Shown: positions 1 to 7,924, counted from the first letter of the stretch. The stretch: 37,715 nucleotides of DNA from an uncultured Pseudomonadota bacterium (GCA_900317945.1 ONIT01000013.1:1-37715), one strand, 5' to 3'. A program made the numbers and translations. Notes: generated by a model not told the origin, from the sequence alone.

Positions 1-93
1 ATTACTCCGACCACCTTGCGATTCGCTAACTCTTCCCTCCAGCGGGCGAGTTCGGGACTTTCACCCTATAGTCAATGCTCATGCCGAGCACAC
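1..93 (-). mobile_element. 5' end of a group II intron (class C-like), cut by the window edge
   Basis: Read on the minus strand from base 93, the sequence opens GTGTGCTCGGCATGAGC. It then contains AGGGTGAAAGTCCCGAAC and a later CGCAAGG. These match my memory of the conserved 5' start (GUGYG) and domain I of bacterial group IIC introns such as the Oceanobacillus one. The junction at 93/94 lies a few bases after the T-run of the rplY terminator, the insertion preference known for class C introns. Only about 93 bases are in view, so the ribozyme core, the reverse transcriptase/maturase ORF and the 3' end are outside. Class assignment is inference; presence of a group II 5' end is well supported. 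Confidence 0.82.
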
Positions 94-94
94 C

Positions 95-118
95 AAAAAC
101 AAGGGCGCCGCGTGGGCG
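95..118 (-). terminator. rho-independent terminator of rplY
   Basis: On the minus strand there is a perfect 7-bp stem GGGCGCC/GGCGCCC with a CACGC loop, followed by TTGTTTTT. It sits about 50 bases after the rplY stop codon. The group II intron begins at base 93, immediately behind the T-run. Confidence 0.9.
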
Positions 119-169
119 CCCTTCCAAATTCTGTCTGCCAGATCAGCCTGGCTCAGTGCGCTGGTGAAA

Positions 170-469
170 TCAGGCCCTGAGGAAGTCCAGGTGGACAACC
201 CTGCCGTTAACAGGGTGACGCTGGATAGCGACAACCTTGGTCTGGACGGTCTCGGTCTGATCACCGTTCTTGATGTTCAGGGTTACAGGTTCCTTGTAGA
301 ACGCGTCAAACTGCTGAGCAATGAAAATCTTGTCATGATCGAGAGAGATGCTGACTGCATCCTTCCCGCCGCCGTATACAACGGCAGGAACCTTGTTCTC
401 ACGACGCTGGCGGCGGCTCGCACCTTTCCCAAGGTCCGTGCGAATTTCTGCATCAAAAGTATAAGCCAT
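170..469 (-). CDS. rplY: 50S ribosomal protein L25 (short form)
   Basis: The 99-residue product is the short, CTC-domain-free L25 that binds 5S rRNA in the large subunit; E. coli L25 is 94 residues. The N-terminal part has the family's basic stretch ([10 protein letters not shown]) followed by VPAVVYGGG. The C-terminal end VVHLDFLRA is typical. There is no C-terminal extension as in the Ctc/TL5 form. The ATG at 469 has only a weak GTGAG-type Shine-Dalgarno 8 bases upstream. The gene is monocistronic, with its own promoter (595-623), a structured leader and a terminator. In E. coli rplY is autogenously controlled through its 5' UTR, and the leader here would suit that, though homology of the leader is not shown. 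Confidence 0.97.
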   Translation of the reverse strand: MAYTFDAEIRTDLGKGASRRQRRENKVPAVVYGGGKDAVSISLDHDKIFIAQQFDAFYKEPVTLNIKNGDQTETVQTKVVAIQRHPVNGRVVHLDFLRA

Positions 470-588
470 CTTAAAAACTCACAATAAAATTAAAAAATCC
501 CCCTGCGGGGTCTCACTTGCTTCATCCGATTCAGGAACGGGCGCCACTGGCGCCGCATTAGCCCTTTCAATGCGACCGTTGAAAGGAC
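470..588 (-). promoter_or_regulatory. structured 5' leader of rplY with terminator-like hairpin
   Basis: The predicted transcript between about 588 and the rplY ATG folds into three short hairpins. These are CCTTTCAA/TTGAAAGG (562-587), a GGCGCCA/TGGCGCC stem (539-553), and a small CCCC-GCA-GGGG hairpin followed by ATTTTTT just before the gene (about 494-512). The last could act as an attenuator or simply mask the ribosome entry region. The arrangement suits autogenous control by L25, but no direct match to a known leader class can be claimed by eye. Confidence 0.5.
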
Positions 589-594
589 CCGGGG

Positions 595-623
595 ATTTTA
601 CCGAAATATTACATTCATATCAA
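595..623 (-). promoter_or_regulatory. sigma-70 promoter of rplY
   Basis: On the minus strand, TTGATA at 618-623, a 17-base spacer, and TAAAAT at 595-600. The transcription start would be near 588, giving a leader of about 120 bases. Confidence 0.7.
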
Positions 624-684
624 GTATTGGCAAGGCACTTATAGGGAGAGATCATATATGACATAAACTGCCTTATTACGTAAT

Positions 685-698
685 TTGACCTATATCAA
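685..698. promoter_or_regulatory. FNR-like binding site
   Basis: TTGAC-CTAT-ATCAA differs by one base from the FNR consensus TTGAT-N4-ATCAA and is an almost perfect dyad. It lies in the AT-rich region between rplY and the Dsb-like gene, about 100 bases before the latter's start. A TAAATT -10 candidate at 725-730 would put the box near -45, close to the usual activating position. The precise promoter of the plus-strand gene is uncertain. Confidence 0.55.
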
Positions 699-796
699 AA
701 ATTATAAAAATAGTGTTATTTGACTAAATTTTCAACATTAAAATGGGAGAGTTTGATCCCGGCCTCACAGAGCAGGCCGGATACCAAGAGGTCAGG

Positions 797-1582
797 ATGA
801 AAAGACTTTCAAAAACCGTTCTTGCGGCAGCGGCCGGAATAATGCTCGCTACCCTGGTTCCCTCAGCATCAGCAGCTGATGCGACAGGAGCAGGAATACT
901 TCGCCCCTCTGGATTTTCCAAAGAGGAAATCGAGACTATTGTCCATGATTACCTGCTTGACCACCCGGAAGTCATTCTTGAGGTAACCCAGAAGCTGAAG
1001 GCCGATCAGGGCGAGTACCAGGCCCGCGCTGACAAGAAGCTCATTGAGTCGCAGTATGACGCAATCTTCAGTGACAACAGGGACGGCACCTCAGGAGCTC
1101 CTGCCGACAAGGCAAAGACTGTCATTGTCGAGTTCTTTGACTATGACTGCGGCTACTGCAAGAAAACCAAGCAGCTTATTCTGAAGTACCTCCAGAAGCA
1201 CCCGAGTGACGTCCACTACATCTACAAGGAGTTCCCTATCCTCTCCGATGAGTCCGTCTACGCTGCCCGCATCGCCATGGCGATACAGCGCCTCTACCCC
1301 AACAAGTACGTCATCTATCACAATGAGCTGATGACCAGGGCAGACAAGATCCAGAACACCAAGGAAGTTGATGATCTGGTAACGAAGCTCGGCATGGATC
1401 TCAGCAAGATCAAGACCGAGGCCGACGGTGACTATGTTGCAAAGAAGATCATGGACAACGAGCGTCTGGCGCACAACATGGGCCTCACCGGCACGCCCGC
1501 CTACATCATCAACGGCCGCGTAATCCGCGGAGCGCCTACCTCGATGTACCAGCTGGAAAAGCTCATAAGCGGCAGCTACTAG
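797..1582 (+). CDS. periplasmic DsbA-family thiol oxidoreductase (ScsC/Com1-like)
   Basis: The product is 261 residues. A signal peptide covers residues 1-27 (MKRLSK, hydrophobic stretch, ASA cleavage region). Residues about 38-75 resemble the ScsC N-terminal helical (oligomerisation) segment. A thioredoxin-fold domain follows, with the redox motif CGYC at 118-121 in FDYDCGYC and the cis-proline loop TGTP at 231-234. DsbA-family proteins of this type form, reduce or shuffle periplasmic disulfides. I chose the ATG at 797 because a signal peptide begins there and GAGG/CAGG-type ribosome binding bases precede it; an in-frame ATG at 743 has no such site and would spoil the signal peptide. The gene is alone between an FNR-like control region and a terminator at 1611. 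Substrate and partner reductase (for example a DsbD or ScsB) cannot be told from this window. Confidence 0.9.
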   Translation: MKRLSKTVLAAAAGIMLATLVPSASAADATGAGILRPSGFSKEEIETIVHDYLLDHPEVILEVTQKLKADQGEYQARADKKLIESQYDAIFSDNRDGTSGAPADKAKTVIVEFFDYDCGYCKKTKQLILKYLQKHPSDVHYIYKEFPILSDESVYAARIAMAIQRLYPNKYVIYHNELMTRADKIQNTKEVDDLVTKLGMDLSKIKTEADGDYVAKKIMDNERLAHNMGLTGTPAYIINGRVIRGAPTSMYQLEKLISGSY

Positions 1583-1610
1583 AAAGGCAGCCCTTCTGGA
1601 CAGTTTCAGG

Positions 1611-1635
1611 CACCGCCGCAAGGCGGTGTTTTTGT
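1611..1635 (+). terminator. rho-independent terminator of the Dsb-like gene
   Basis: A 7-bp stem CACCGCC/GGCGGTG with a GCAA tetraloop, followed by TTTTTGTTT, 28 bases after the stop codon. Confidence 0.93.
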
Positions 1636-1721
1636 TTCTGCCTCAGGCAGTTCACTGCCCAGGCTTTTTCAAACACTGATCACATAAACCGATTAAATTC
1701 CGGACATAATCAAAAAAGAGA

Positions 1722-1750
1722 TTGCCAAAATCAGAAGGCAGGATTAAAAT
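1722..1750 (+). promoter_or_regulatory. promoter of ffs
   Basis: TTGCCA at 1722-1727, a 17-base spacer, TAAAAT at 1745-1750. The start would be near 1757, giving a short leader before the mature RNA at about 1770. In E. coli the 4.5S RNA precursor also has a short 5' leader, removed by RNase P. Confidence 0.75.
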
Positions 1751-1769
1751 GACACCTGTTTTCAGTCAT

Positions 1770-1880
1770 GGGGCTTTTGCAGGTTCTCCAGTATCGACTG
1801 TCAGGACAGGGGATCAGGTCCGGAAGGAAGCAGTCCACCCTGATATGCCGAGTACAGGATGCGCTTGTGAAGGCTCCACC
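1770..1880 (+). ncRNA. ffs: 4.5S RNA, signal recognition particle RNA
   Basis: The core CAGGTCCGGAAGGAAGCAG at about 1816-1834 is the nearly invariant SRP RNA apical loop (domain IV) with its GGAA tetraloop, which binds Ffh. The 5' end GGGGCTTT at 1770 pairs with GAAGGCTCC near 1869-1877, closing the long rod as in E. coli 4.5S RNA, and the length of about 110 bases agrees. With Ffh this RNA forms the particle that delivers nascent membrane proteins to FtsY. Ends are estimated from pairing. A good promoter precedes it. I see no clear intrinsic terminator directly after it. Confidence 0.95.
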
Positions 1881-2094
1881 TGTTTTAAATACCCGAACGC
1901 CTCCTCTCTCCCATCTCCCTCAGCTTCACTATTTTCTGCCGGCTGTTCATCTGCAGCACATTGCTTCGTCCTCTCGGCACAGCTGTGCTTCAGATCACCC
2001 TCATCTGCCTGCGGCTTAATGCGAGAGAATATCAGGGGGATGCCGCTCCCACATAAGGAAGAGCGGACCTGGTAACAGGAGCGCGCAGGCCCCC

Positions 2095-2136
2095 AAAAAA
2101 GAGGCCCTGAGGCAGAGCGCTGCTGCCTCAGAGCCT
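2095..2136 (-). terminator. rho-independent terminator of the metallo-beta-lactamase-fold gene
   Basis: On the minus strand the arms AGGCTCTGAGGCAG and CTGCCTCAGGGCCT form a 14-bp stem with one G-T pair, followed by CTTTTTT (T-run at 2095-2100). It lies about 25 bases after the stop codon. Confidence 0.9.
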
Positions 2137-2158
2137 CCATTCGCAGCTTTGCCCTTTT

Positions 2159-3238
2159 CTATTCGTACCACCTGTCAGGCTCTGCTGATGAGTCGAAAAT
2201 CTCTCCTATCTTAGGCACAAGAGGCTTCACTCCGAGCTTTTCCGCGGCGCTGACGCTTCTCTTTACCGAATCATTCCAGGTATGGACGGCAAGAGGATAG
2301 GCACCCCAGTGAATGGGAATGAACCTTGCCGGAGCGAAAAATGAGGCAGCCTTTGCCGTTTCCTCGGGAAACATGTGATAGTCAGGCCAGCTCTCGTCAT
2401 ACTGCCCGTTCTCGATGAACGCAGCGTCAAACGTCACGCCGCTGAACTTCCGGGGAATCCCCTCAAGGTGGTCTCCCCACGAGGTGTCTCCTGAATAGTA
2501 GACCGCCCTGCCGCCTTTCTCCGCAACATATCCGGTCCAGAGCGTACGGTCGGCGTCGAAGAGCCCTCTGCCCGAGGCATGCCTGGCGGGAACCAGGGTA
2601 ACCGAGACACCGCCGATGCCGGCCTTTCCGTCCCAGTCAAGCTCCGTTATGCTGCCCTCAGGCACGCCCCATTTCCTGAGCCTCTCGCCGACGCCGAGCG
2701 GAGTTACGAATTTCACTCCCTTTGCGGCAAAGTACATTACCGCTTTCCTGTCGAGGTGATCATAGTGATCGTGTGAGATGAGGATTGCGTCAGGAAGAGG
2801 GATCTCATCCATGGAGGCAGCCGGCTTCTGGAAGCGGTGCATCATGATGGGGATCGGCGAGACGCAGTCTGAAAACACAGGATCGGTCATGAGAAAGGTG
2901 CCGCCCAGGTTCATGAGCACTATGGAGTGCCCCAGCCACATGTAGCGGAAGGAATCTCCCTGGGCCATGAATGACTTGAAATCCGGCCTGACCGTAGGAA
3001 GTGGCTTCTCTGGGTGGAAGGCCTTCTCATCGAACACCATCCTGAGGAGCTTTGCTCCGGTGCCGCCCGGGCTTCTCATGGGAACCGCGTCATAAAAGCG
3101 GCGGGTCTCAGGATCGTAGTGGTCAGACTTCTGGTAGACCGGAAATGAGGTCATGTCAAATACCTCCGTGGCAGCGGCAAAGTAAACGATCACCGCGGCA
3201 AGAATGGCGAAAACGGCAAGAACAGCCTTCAGCAGCAT
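2159..3238 (-). CDS. membrane-anchored metallo-beta-lactamase-fold hydrolase (UlaG/NAPE-PLD-like)
   Basis: The product is 359 residues. A single N-terminal hydrophobic segment (about residues 4-24) serves as signal anchor. The central zinc-binding motif SHDHYDHLD (HxHxDH) is followed by further metal-ligand positions: the histidine in PARHASGRG, the aspartate in YYSGDTSWGDH, and a late histidine in PIHWGAYPL. This order is typical of the RomA/UlaG/NAPE-PLD branch, whose members cleave phosphodiesters or lactones. The exact substrate is unknown. The ATG at 3238 has a strong GGGAGG Shine-Dalgarno 6 bases upstream. The gene stands alone, with its own promoter (3305-3332) and terminator. The anchor suggests periplasmic or membrane-surface action; that part is inference. 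Confidence 0.88.
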   Translation of the reverse strand: MLLKAVLAVFAILAAVIVYFAAATEVFDMTSFPVYQKSDHYDPETRRFYDAVPMRSPGGTGAKLLRMVFDEKAFHPEKPLPTVRPDFKSFMAQGDSFRYMWLGHSIVLMNLGGTFLMTDPVFSDCVSPIPIMMHRFQKPAASMDEIPLPDAILISHDHYDHLDRKAVMYFAAKGVKFVTPLGVGERLRKWGVPEGSITELDWDGKAGIGGVSVTLVPARHASGRGLFDADRTLWTGYVAEKGGRAVYYSGDTSWGDHLEGIPRKFSGVTFDAAFIENGQYDESWPDYHMFPEETAKAASFFAPARFIPIHWGAYPLAVHTWNDSVKRSVSAAEKLGVKPLVPKIGEIFDSSAEPDRWYE

Positions 3239-3304
3239 CAGGATCCTCCCGCGCGGAATTGCGCGCGTGCATCAGGGAAATACACCTAAGAGTTGATACT
3301 GCTG

Positions 3305-3332
3305 ATTTTAGGAGGAATTTTCCCCATGGCAA
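3305..3332 (-). promoter_or_regulatory. promoter of the metallo-beta-lactamase-fold gene
   Basis: On the minus strand, TTGCCA at 3327-3332, a 16-base spacer, TAAAAT at 3305-3310. The start would be near 3298, giving a 60-base leader. Confidence 0.65.
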
Positions 3333-3383
3333 ATGATATATATCTATGATGGGATATTACCGGAGGCTATAGCAGTGCCGGAG

Positions 3384-3414
3384 AGCCGCCGCCCCCGGAA
3401 ACCGGGGACAGCGG
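3384..3414 (-). terminator. GC-rich hairpin after aroC (no T-run)
   Basis: On the minus strand GCCGC and CCCCGG pair with CCGGGG and GCGGC across a TTT loop, with a small internal mismatch. No T-tract follows, so it may be a transcript 3' end stabiliser rather than a full intrinsic terminator. Confidence 0.4.
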
Positions 3415-3428
3415 CCTGAAAGACAGTG

Positions 3429-4523
3429 CTATTTTTCAGGATTTGCGGCAGGATTCTGCGCGACTGCGTAGTTCTGCGCCATGTTCCTCATGAAATGATC
3501 CATGAGAACGAGAGCCACCATGGCCTCGGCTATAGGCACAGCCCTGATGCCGACGCAGGGATCATGCCTTCCGTGGGTCACGATCTCAGTCTCCTGGCCG
3601 TCCTTGGTGACGGTCGCGCCCGGAATCATGATGCTCGAGGTCGGCTTGAGGGCGATTCTCGCGACAATGTTCTGCCCGGTGCTGATGCCGCCAAGGATCC
3701 CGCCGGCGCGGTTGGTATGGAAGCCGTCAGCGTACATCAGATCGCGGTGCTCTGATCCTTTCTCGGTGATTACATCAAAGCCGTCACCAATCTCAACGCC
3801 CTTCACCGCGTTGATTCCCATGAGGGCGGAGGCGAGGTCAGCGTCAAGCCTGCCGAAGACCGGCTCGCCGAGTCCGGCGGGAACGCCGGAGGCCTCGACA
3901 AGGAGCCCGGCTCCTACTGAGTCGCCCTCCTTCCGGAGCGCCCTGATGAGCTCCTCCGCCTCGCTCACCTTCGATGCGTCGAGGAAGTTGAACTCGTTGC
4001 TCCTGACCTCGGAGAAGTCTACTGACTCAGCCTTCACCTGCCCGATCTGATAGAGACCGGCGTGAATGTCCGTGCCGAAATGAAGCCTCAGGTACTTCTT
4101 CGCGATGGCGCCTGCCGCAACGCGCATTGCCGTCTCGCGGGCCGATGCCCTGCCGCCTCCGCGGTAATCGCGGACGCCGTACTTGAGGAAATAGGTATAG
4201 TCGGCGTGCCCCGGGCGGAACTTGTCCATGATGTCCGCGTAGTCGCCGGAGCGCTGGTTTGTGTTCTCAATAAGGAGCCCTATGGGAGTGCCGGTCGTTA
4301 CGCCCTCGAATACTCCGGAGAGGATCCTGACCTGATCCGGCTCGCGCCTTGGCGTGGCGAATTTTGATGATCCGGGACGGCGCCTGTCCAAATCCGGCTG
4401 GATGTCCTCCTCGGAAAGAGGCATTCCGGCAGGACAGCCGTCGATGACGGCTCCAAGTGCCGCACCATGGCTCTCGCCGAAGGTAGTTACGCGGAAAAGC
4501 TCGCCGAATGAATTGCCGGCCAT
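3429..4523 (-). CDS. aroC: chorismate synthase
   Basis: The 364-residue product converts 5-enolpyruvylshikimate-3-phosphate to chorismate, the last common step for aromatic amino acids, folate and quinones, using reduced FMN. Family signatures are present in order: [18 protein letters not shown] at the N-terminus, DLDRRRPG near residue 45, the [10 protein letters not shown] segment, [11 protein letters not shown], and a C-terminal [17 protein letters not shown]. Length matches the E. coli enzyme (361). A GAGGGAG ribosome binding site lies 8 bases before the ATG. It follows prmB on the same strand, as in E. coli, but a terminator hairpin sits between them (4571-4603), so aroC depends on read-through or on a promoter in the 90-base gap. 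Confidence 0.98.
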   Translation of the reverse strand: MAGNSFGELFRVTTFGESHGAALGAVIDGCPAGMPLSEEDIQPDLDRRRPGSSKFATPRREPDQVRILSGVFEGVTTGTPIGLLIENTNQRSGDYADIMDKFRPGHADYTYFLKYGVRDYRGGGRASARETAMRVAAGAIAKKYLRLHFGTDIHAGLYQIGQVKAESVDFSEVRSNEFNFLDASKVSEAEELIRALRKEGDSVGAGLLVEASGVPAGLGEPVFGRLDADLASALMGINAVKGVEIGDGFDVITEKGSEHRDLMYADGFHTNRAGGILGGISTGQNIVARIALKPTSSIMIPGATVTKDGQETEIVTHGRHDPCVGIRAVPIAEAMVALVLMDHFMRNMAQNYAVAQNPAANPEK

Positions 4524-4570
4524 AGAGATACTCCCTCAAAAATGGCAGGAGATAATTCCTCCTGCGCACA

Positions 4571-4603
4571 GAAAAAGAGGCACGCCCGCCATTTCAGCGT
4601 GCC
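4571..4603 (-). terminator. intrinsic terminator between prmB and aroC
   Basis: On the minus strand a 7-bp stem GGCACGC/GCGTGCC with an 11-base loop is followed by TCTTTTTCT. It would end or reduce prmB transcription before aroC. A second small inverted repeat, GCAGGAG/CTCCTGC, lies at 4542-4562 next to the aroC start region. Confidence 0.75.
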
Positions 4604-4614
4604 GGGGAACAGGA

Positions 4615-5547
4615 TCAGGCAAGGAAGCGCCCTGCGAATTCCTCTGCCTCGTCCCTTGTCATATAGAACACGCCGCAGCCGCCGTTTTTGAGCTCTGCGA
4701 GGTGGAAGTCCCAGTCATACTGATCCATCAGGTTGTATACGGAATTCCCGACCTCAATGAGGAGGATGCCGTCATCCGAAAGGTGCTCAGGCGCCCCGCG
4801 GATGATGCGCCGGGTGATGTCAAGGCCGTCATCGCCCGACCCAAGCGCTATCTTGGGCTCATAGGAGTACTCCTTCGGCATGTCGGAGAGATCCTCCGCG
4901 TCAACATAGGGAGGATTCGAGACAATGAGATCATACCTGGCCGATGGATCAATGTTCTCATAGAGATCCGAGAGGACCGGGAAGACCGACTCCTCGCAGC
5001 CGAAGCGCTCAATGTTGGTACCGCAGACCTCGAGAGCCTCCGCTGAGATGTCAGAGGCGTCAACATTGACCTGCTGCCCGTAGCGGAGGGCCGTTGCGAT
5101 CGCAATGCATCCGGAGCCGGTGCAGAGATCAAGGACGCTCTCCGGATCGTGCGGCAGGATGCCCTCAAACCCGTTCTGGATAAGCTCCCCGATCGGGGAT
5201 CTCGGAACGATTACCCTCTCGTCAACATAGAAGGGAAAGCCGCAGAACCAGCCGGTATTGGTGAGGTAGGCAAGGGGGATCCTCTCCTCAATTCTCCTCC
5301 TCACGAGCGCTGCAATCTCATCGCGCTCCTCAGGGGTGCTGAGCGCTCCGGCAAAATGCCCGAGATCAGGCAGCTGTATGCCCATGACATGGGATACGGT
5401 AAGCTCCGCCTCGCCCAGGGGATCAGGCGAGCCGTGCCCGTAGTAAATGTCAGATGAATCGTAGGCCTTCATGACGAAGCGCTCAAGATCCAGCGCAGTC
5501 CTCATGGACTCTATGCCTGCCTTCACCTTGTCAAAATCGATGGACAT
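4615..5547 (-). CDS. prmB: ribosomal protein L3 glutamine N5-methyltransferase
   Basis: The 310-residue SAM-dependent enzyme methylates a glutamine of ribosomal protein L3. The SAM-binding motif VLDLCTGSGCIAIA is at about residues 138-151 and the catalytic NPPY at 211-214, as in the HemK/PrmB family. The longer N-terminal helical domain and the adjacency to aroC favour PrmB over PrmC. The ATG at 5547 has a GGAGGCGGG Shine-Dalgarno directly upstream. Downstream is a terminator, then aroC. Confidence 0.94.
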   Translation of the reverse strand: MSIDFDKVKAGIESMRTALDLERFVMKAYDSSDIYYGHGSPDPLGEAELTVSHVMGIQLPDLGHFAGALSTPEERDEIAALVRRRIEERIPLAYLTNTGWFCGFPFYVDERVIVPRSPIGELIQNGFEGILPHDPESVLDLCTGSGCIAIATALRYGQQVNVDASDISAEALEVCGTNIERFGCEESVFPVLSDLYENIDPSARYDLIVSNPPYVDAEDLSDMPKEYSYEPKIALGSGDDGLDITRRIIRGAPEHLSDDGILLIEVGNSVYNLMDQYDWDFHLAELKNGGCGVFYMTRDEAEEFAGRFLA

Positions 5548-5629
5548 CCCGCCTCCGCATATATGAACAATGCTGACGATTATACCAGCAAGAGGAGAGC
5601 TGGCGGCAGGGAATGGGGACAGATTCAGA

Positions 5630-5652
5630 AAAGAAAAACCGGCAGAGCCGGT
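5630..5652 (-). terminator. rho-independent terminator of ytfK
   Basis: On the minus strand a 6-bp stem ACCGGC/GCCGGT with a 3-base loop is followed by TTTTCTTTT. It lies about 60 bases after the ytfK stop. Confidence 0.75.
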
Positions 5653-5713
5653 CAGACAGGACAGCAGGATAAAACCGGCAGGAAGCCCTGTCGGAAAGAG
5701 TCATTCAGGAGTA

Positions 5714-5926
5714 TCAGAACATCGCGCCGCCGGCGGAGAGCTCGGAAATCTTGCCGTTCACCTCGTTGACAACTGACTGATGGCAGGCATCTGACGACGG
5801 CTCGGCAACAAGCCTTCCGCTGTCGAACATGAAGCCGCCCTTTCCGCTGATGTAGAGCCTTCCTCGGAAGAAGGTCTTGACGTACTTAGCAACCTGAAGA
5901 GGAATGTATTTCTTGAATATTCTCAT
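5714..5926 (-). CDS. ytfK: YtfK (DUF1107), stringent-response modulator
   Basis: The 70-residue product begins MRIFKKYIPLQVAKYVK, followed by FFRGRLYISGKGGFMFD, and ends in the SVVNEVN region. It aligns by eye from end to end with E. coli YtfK, which binds SpoT and shifts it from ppGpp hydrolysis toward synthesis under phosphate or fatty acid limitation. I chose the ATG at 5926 because it matches the family N-terminus. An in-frame ATG at 5971 would add 15 residues with no family counterpart. The ribosome binding site (GGGGAC) is moderate. It is a single-gene unit with its own terminator. Confidence 0.9.
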   Translation of the reverse strand: MRIFKKYIPLQVAKYVKTFFRGRLYISGKGGFMFDSGRLVAEPSSDACHQSVVNEVNGKISELSAGGAMF

Positions 5927-6135
5927 GGCGAAAGTCCCCAGCAATGCCAAAAAGCCCGATGCGCTGTGCATCAGCGTAATTCTGCATTAGAAAAGGACGG
6001 GAGACAACACCGGTCTTTCGTGATCGTGAATGAGTTCGTAATAATCAAATTTAAATCGGCCGTAAACGCCCGCCGAAATTTTTTTGCCTGTTATGAGCTC
6101 AGGATGAGCGCCTGGGCTCACGCATTCAGTGACGG

Positions 6136-6159
6136 AAAAGACCGCGGGAATCCGCGGCC
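6136..6159 (-). terminator. rho-independent terminator of nhaB
   Basis: On the minus strand GGCCGCGG pairs with CCGCGGTC (8 bp with one G-T) across ATTC, followed by TTTT. It begins 35 bases after the nhaB stop codon. Confidence 0.8.
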
Positions 6160-6193
6160 TCTTATTCAGCAGTGCTCTCAGGAGCCTCGCTGA

Positions 6194-7924
6194 TTATTTG
6201 CCGGCATCTGCTGCAGGAGCATCCTTTTTGGCAGCATCAGCCGCAGGAGCCGCTGCGTCATCGCTCACGCCGAGCTTGCTCTCAGCTTCCTGGCGGGCCT
6301 TGATCTCAGCCCTCTGCTGCTCGATGCCCGGAACCTCATGATCGGTTACGAGGCCCCACTTTACAAGGTCAACATCGAATCTCGGCATGATGTATACGGT
6401 GCTGATGTAGCTTGCGATAGCAAGCACAAAAGCGTAAGGCAGAGCCATCTTCATCATCCTGAGATATGAGAGCCTGATGAGCGGAGCAAGGGCTGAGGTC
6501 AGCAGGAAGAGGAATGCTGACTGGCCGTTCGGGGTCATGATTGACGGAATGTTGGTTCCGGCGTTTACGGCGATGGCCATGTGCTCGAACTGGTCAAGTG
6601 TGATGACGTTGGTCGCGTAGGCGTTCAGGCACTGGGTCATGAAAAGCGTGCCGACGAACACGTTGTCGCTCACTGCGGAAAGCAGGCCGTTCGCGAAGAA
6701 AAGCACGGAGAGCTGATGTGTCTCGTCGCTCATGCTGAAAATGAGCTCAGCAACCGGTCCGAAGAGGTCATTGGAGCTGATTACTGCGATGATGGCGAAG
6801 AATACGCAGATTACGCAGACAAAAGGCATGTTCTCTGTGAAGGCCTTGCCAATCTCGCCCTCGCTGGTGACTCCGCAGAAGGAGCTTACCAGGATGATTA
6901 CGGAAAGTCCGATCATGCCGGGTACGGCGAGGTGGAGAGCAAGAGCGAGCACCAGCCAGACGCAGGCGATGCTCATGATGATGAGCTTGGCCTTGTCCTT
7001 GGTGGTCATCTGGGCGTTGGTCTGATCGTTGTAGTCCTTCAGGATCTTGAATACGGACTCAGGGAGCTTCTCGCCGTAGCCGAAAATCTTGAAATGCTCT
7101 ACGAGAACGCAGGTGATGAGGCCGAAGACCAAAACAGGGAGGGATACGGGCAGCATTCTGAAGAAGAACTCACCGAACTCCCAGCCGGCATGCTTGCCGA
7201 TAATGAGGTTCTGAGGCTCGCCTACAAGAGTGCAGATTCCGCCCAGCGCCGTGCCGATTGCGGCATGCATCATGAGGGAGCGGAGGAACGCGCGGAACTT
7301 GTGGAGGTCAGTGCGCTGCTGCTTGGCGGCCTCGCTCTCCGGTGCTGCGCTCGAGGACGATACGACCTTGTTGTAAATCGTATAGAAGCCCATGGCGATT
7401 GAGATGATTACCGCGAGAACGGTGAGCGCGTCAAGGAAGGCGGAGAGGAACGCCGCGCCGCCGCAGAAGATGAGCGACAGGACGATCTTGTTCCTGACCG
7501 AGCAGAGGATCTTCGAGAAGGAGAAAAGTAGCAGGCTTCTCACGAAGTAGATGGCAGCAACCATGAACATCAGGAGGAGGAGCACGTCAACGTTGTTGAG
7601 GATTTCCTTGTATACCTCACTGGTCGACGTCATCCCGATGAAGAGGGCCTCGATGGTAATCAGTCCGCCCGGCTGCAGGGGGTAGCACTTGAGCGCCATC
7701 GCGAGGGTGAAGATGAACTCGATGATAAGCGCCCAGCCGGCAGTGAAGTGAGCCCAGTAGACTGCCTCTGCGGAGCCTCCGAAGATGGATGCCGAGAAGA
7801 AAATAAGCGGGTTGATTACCAGGAAAAGCAGCGTGGTGAACTTGTACCACACGGGTGCTGAGCCGAGGAAGTTCGACGAAAGCGAACGCATGACCCCGGA
7901 TGAGCTGGCGTCGACGTTTGACAT
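6194..7924 (-). CDS. nhaB: Na+/H+ antiporter NhaB
   Basis: The 576-residue polytopic inner membrane protein exchanges cytoplasmic Na+ for external H+. Sequence blocks shared with E. coli NhaB include NFLGSAPVWYK at the start, VNPLIFF, FIFTLAMALKCYPLQPGG, LLLLMFMVAAIYF and FLSAFLDALTVLAV; membrane segments continue to about residue 530. I chose the ATG at 7924, where family similarity begins soon after, with GAGG 12 bases upstream. Reading on to an ATG at 8059 would add 45 residues that overlap a terminator-like leader and have no family support. The C-terminal 35 residues form an Ala/Asp/Lys-rich tail absent from E. coli NhaB. The upstream leader is unusually long and carries a terminator-like hairpin. 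Confidence 0.95.
   Translation of the reverse strand: MSNVDASSSGVMRSLSSNFLGSAPVWYKFTTLLFLVINPLIFFSASIFGGSAEAVYWAHFTAGWALIIEFIFTLAMALKCYPLQPGGLITIEALFIGMTSTSEVYKEILNNVDVLLLLMFMVAAIYFVRSLLLFSFSKILCSVRNKIVLSLIFCGGAAFLSAFLDALTVLAVIISIAMGFYTIYNKVVSSSSAAPESEAAKQQRTDLHKFRAFLRSLMMHAAIGTALGGICTLVGEPQNLIIGKHAGWEFGEFFFRMLPVSLPVLVFGLITCVLVEHFKIFGYGEKLPESVFKILKDYNDQTNAQMTTKDKAKLIIMSIACVWLVLALALHLAVPGMIGLSVIILVSSFCGVTSEGEIGKAFTENMPFVCVICVFFAIIAVISSNDLFGPVAELIFSMSDETHQLSVLFFANGLLSAVSDNVFVGTLFMTQCLNAYATNVITLDQFEHMAIAVNAGTNIPSIMTPNGQSAFLFLLTSALAPLIRLSYLRMMKMALPYAFVLAIASYISTVYIMPRFDVDLVKWGLVTDHEVPGIEQQRAEIKARQEAESKLGVSDDAAAPAADAAKKDAPAADAGK

Noticed and set aside
164..487. 107-codon plus-strand frame
   Set aside because: Antisense shadow of rplY, which is unmistakable on the other strand.
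1722..2140. Overlapping open frames of 83 to 117 codons on both strands
   Set aside because: They run through the 4.5S RNA gene and a terminator, lack ribosome binding sites and have no protein-like composition.
6581..7402. 273-codon plus-strand frame
   Set aside because: Antisense to nhaB membrane segments; acidic, repetitive composition typical of a shadow.
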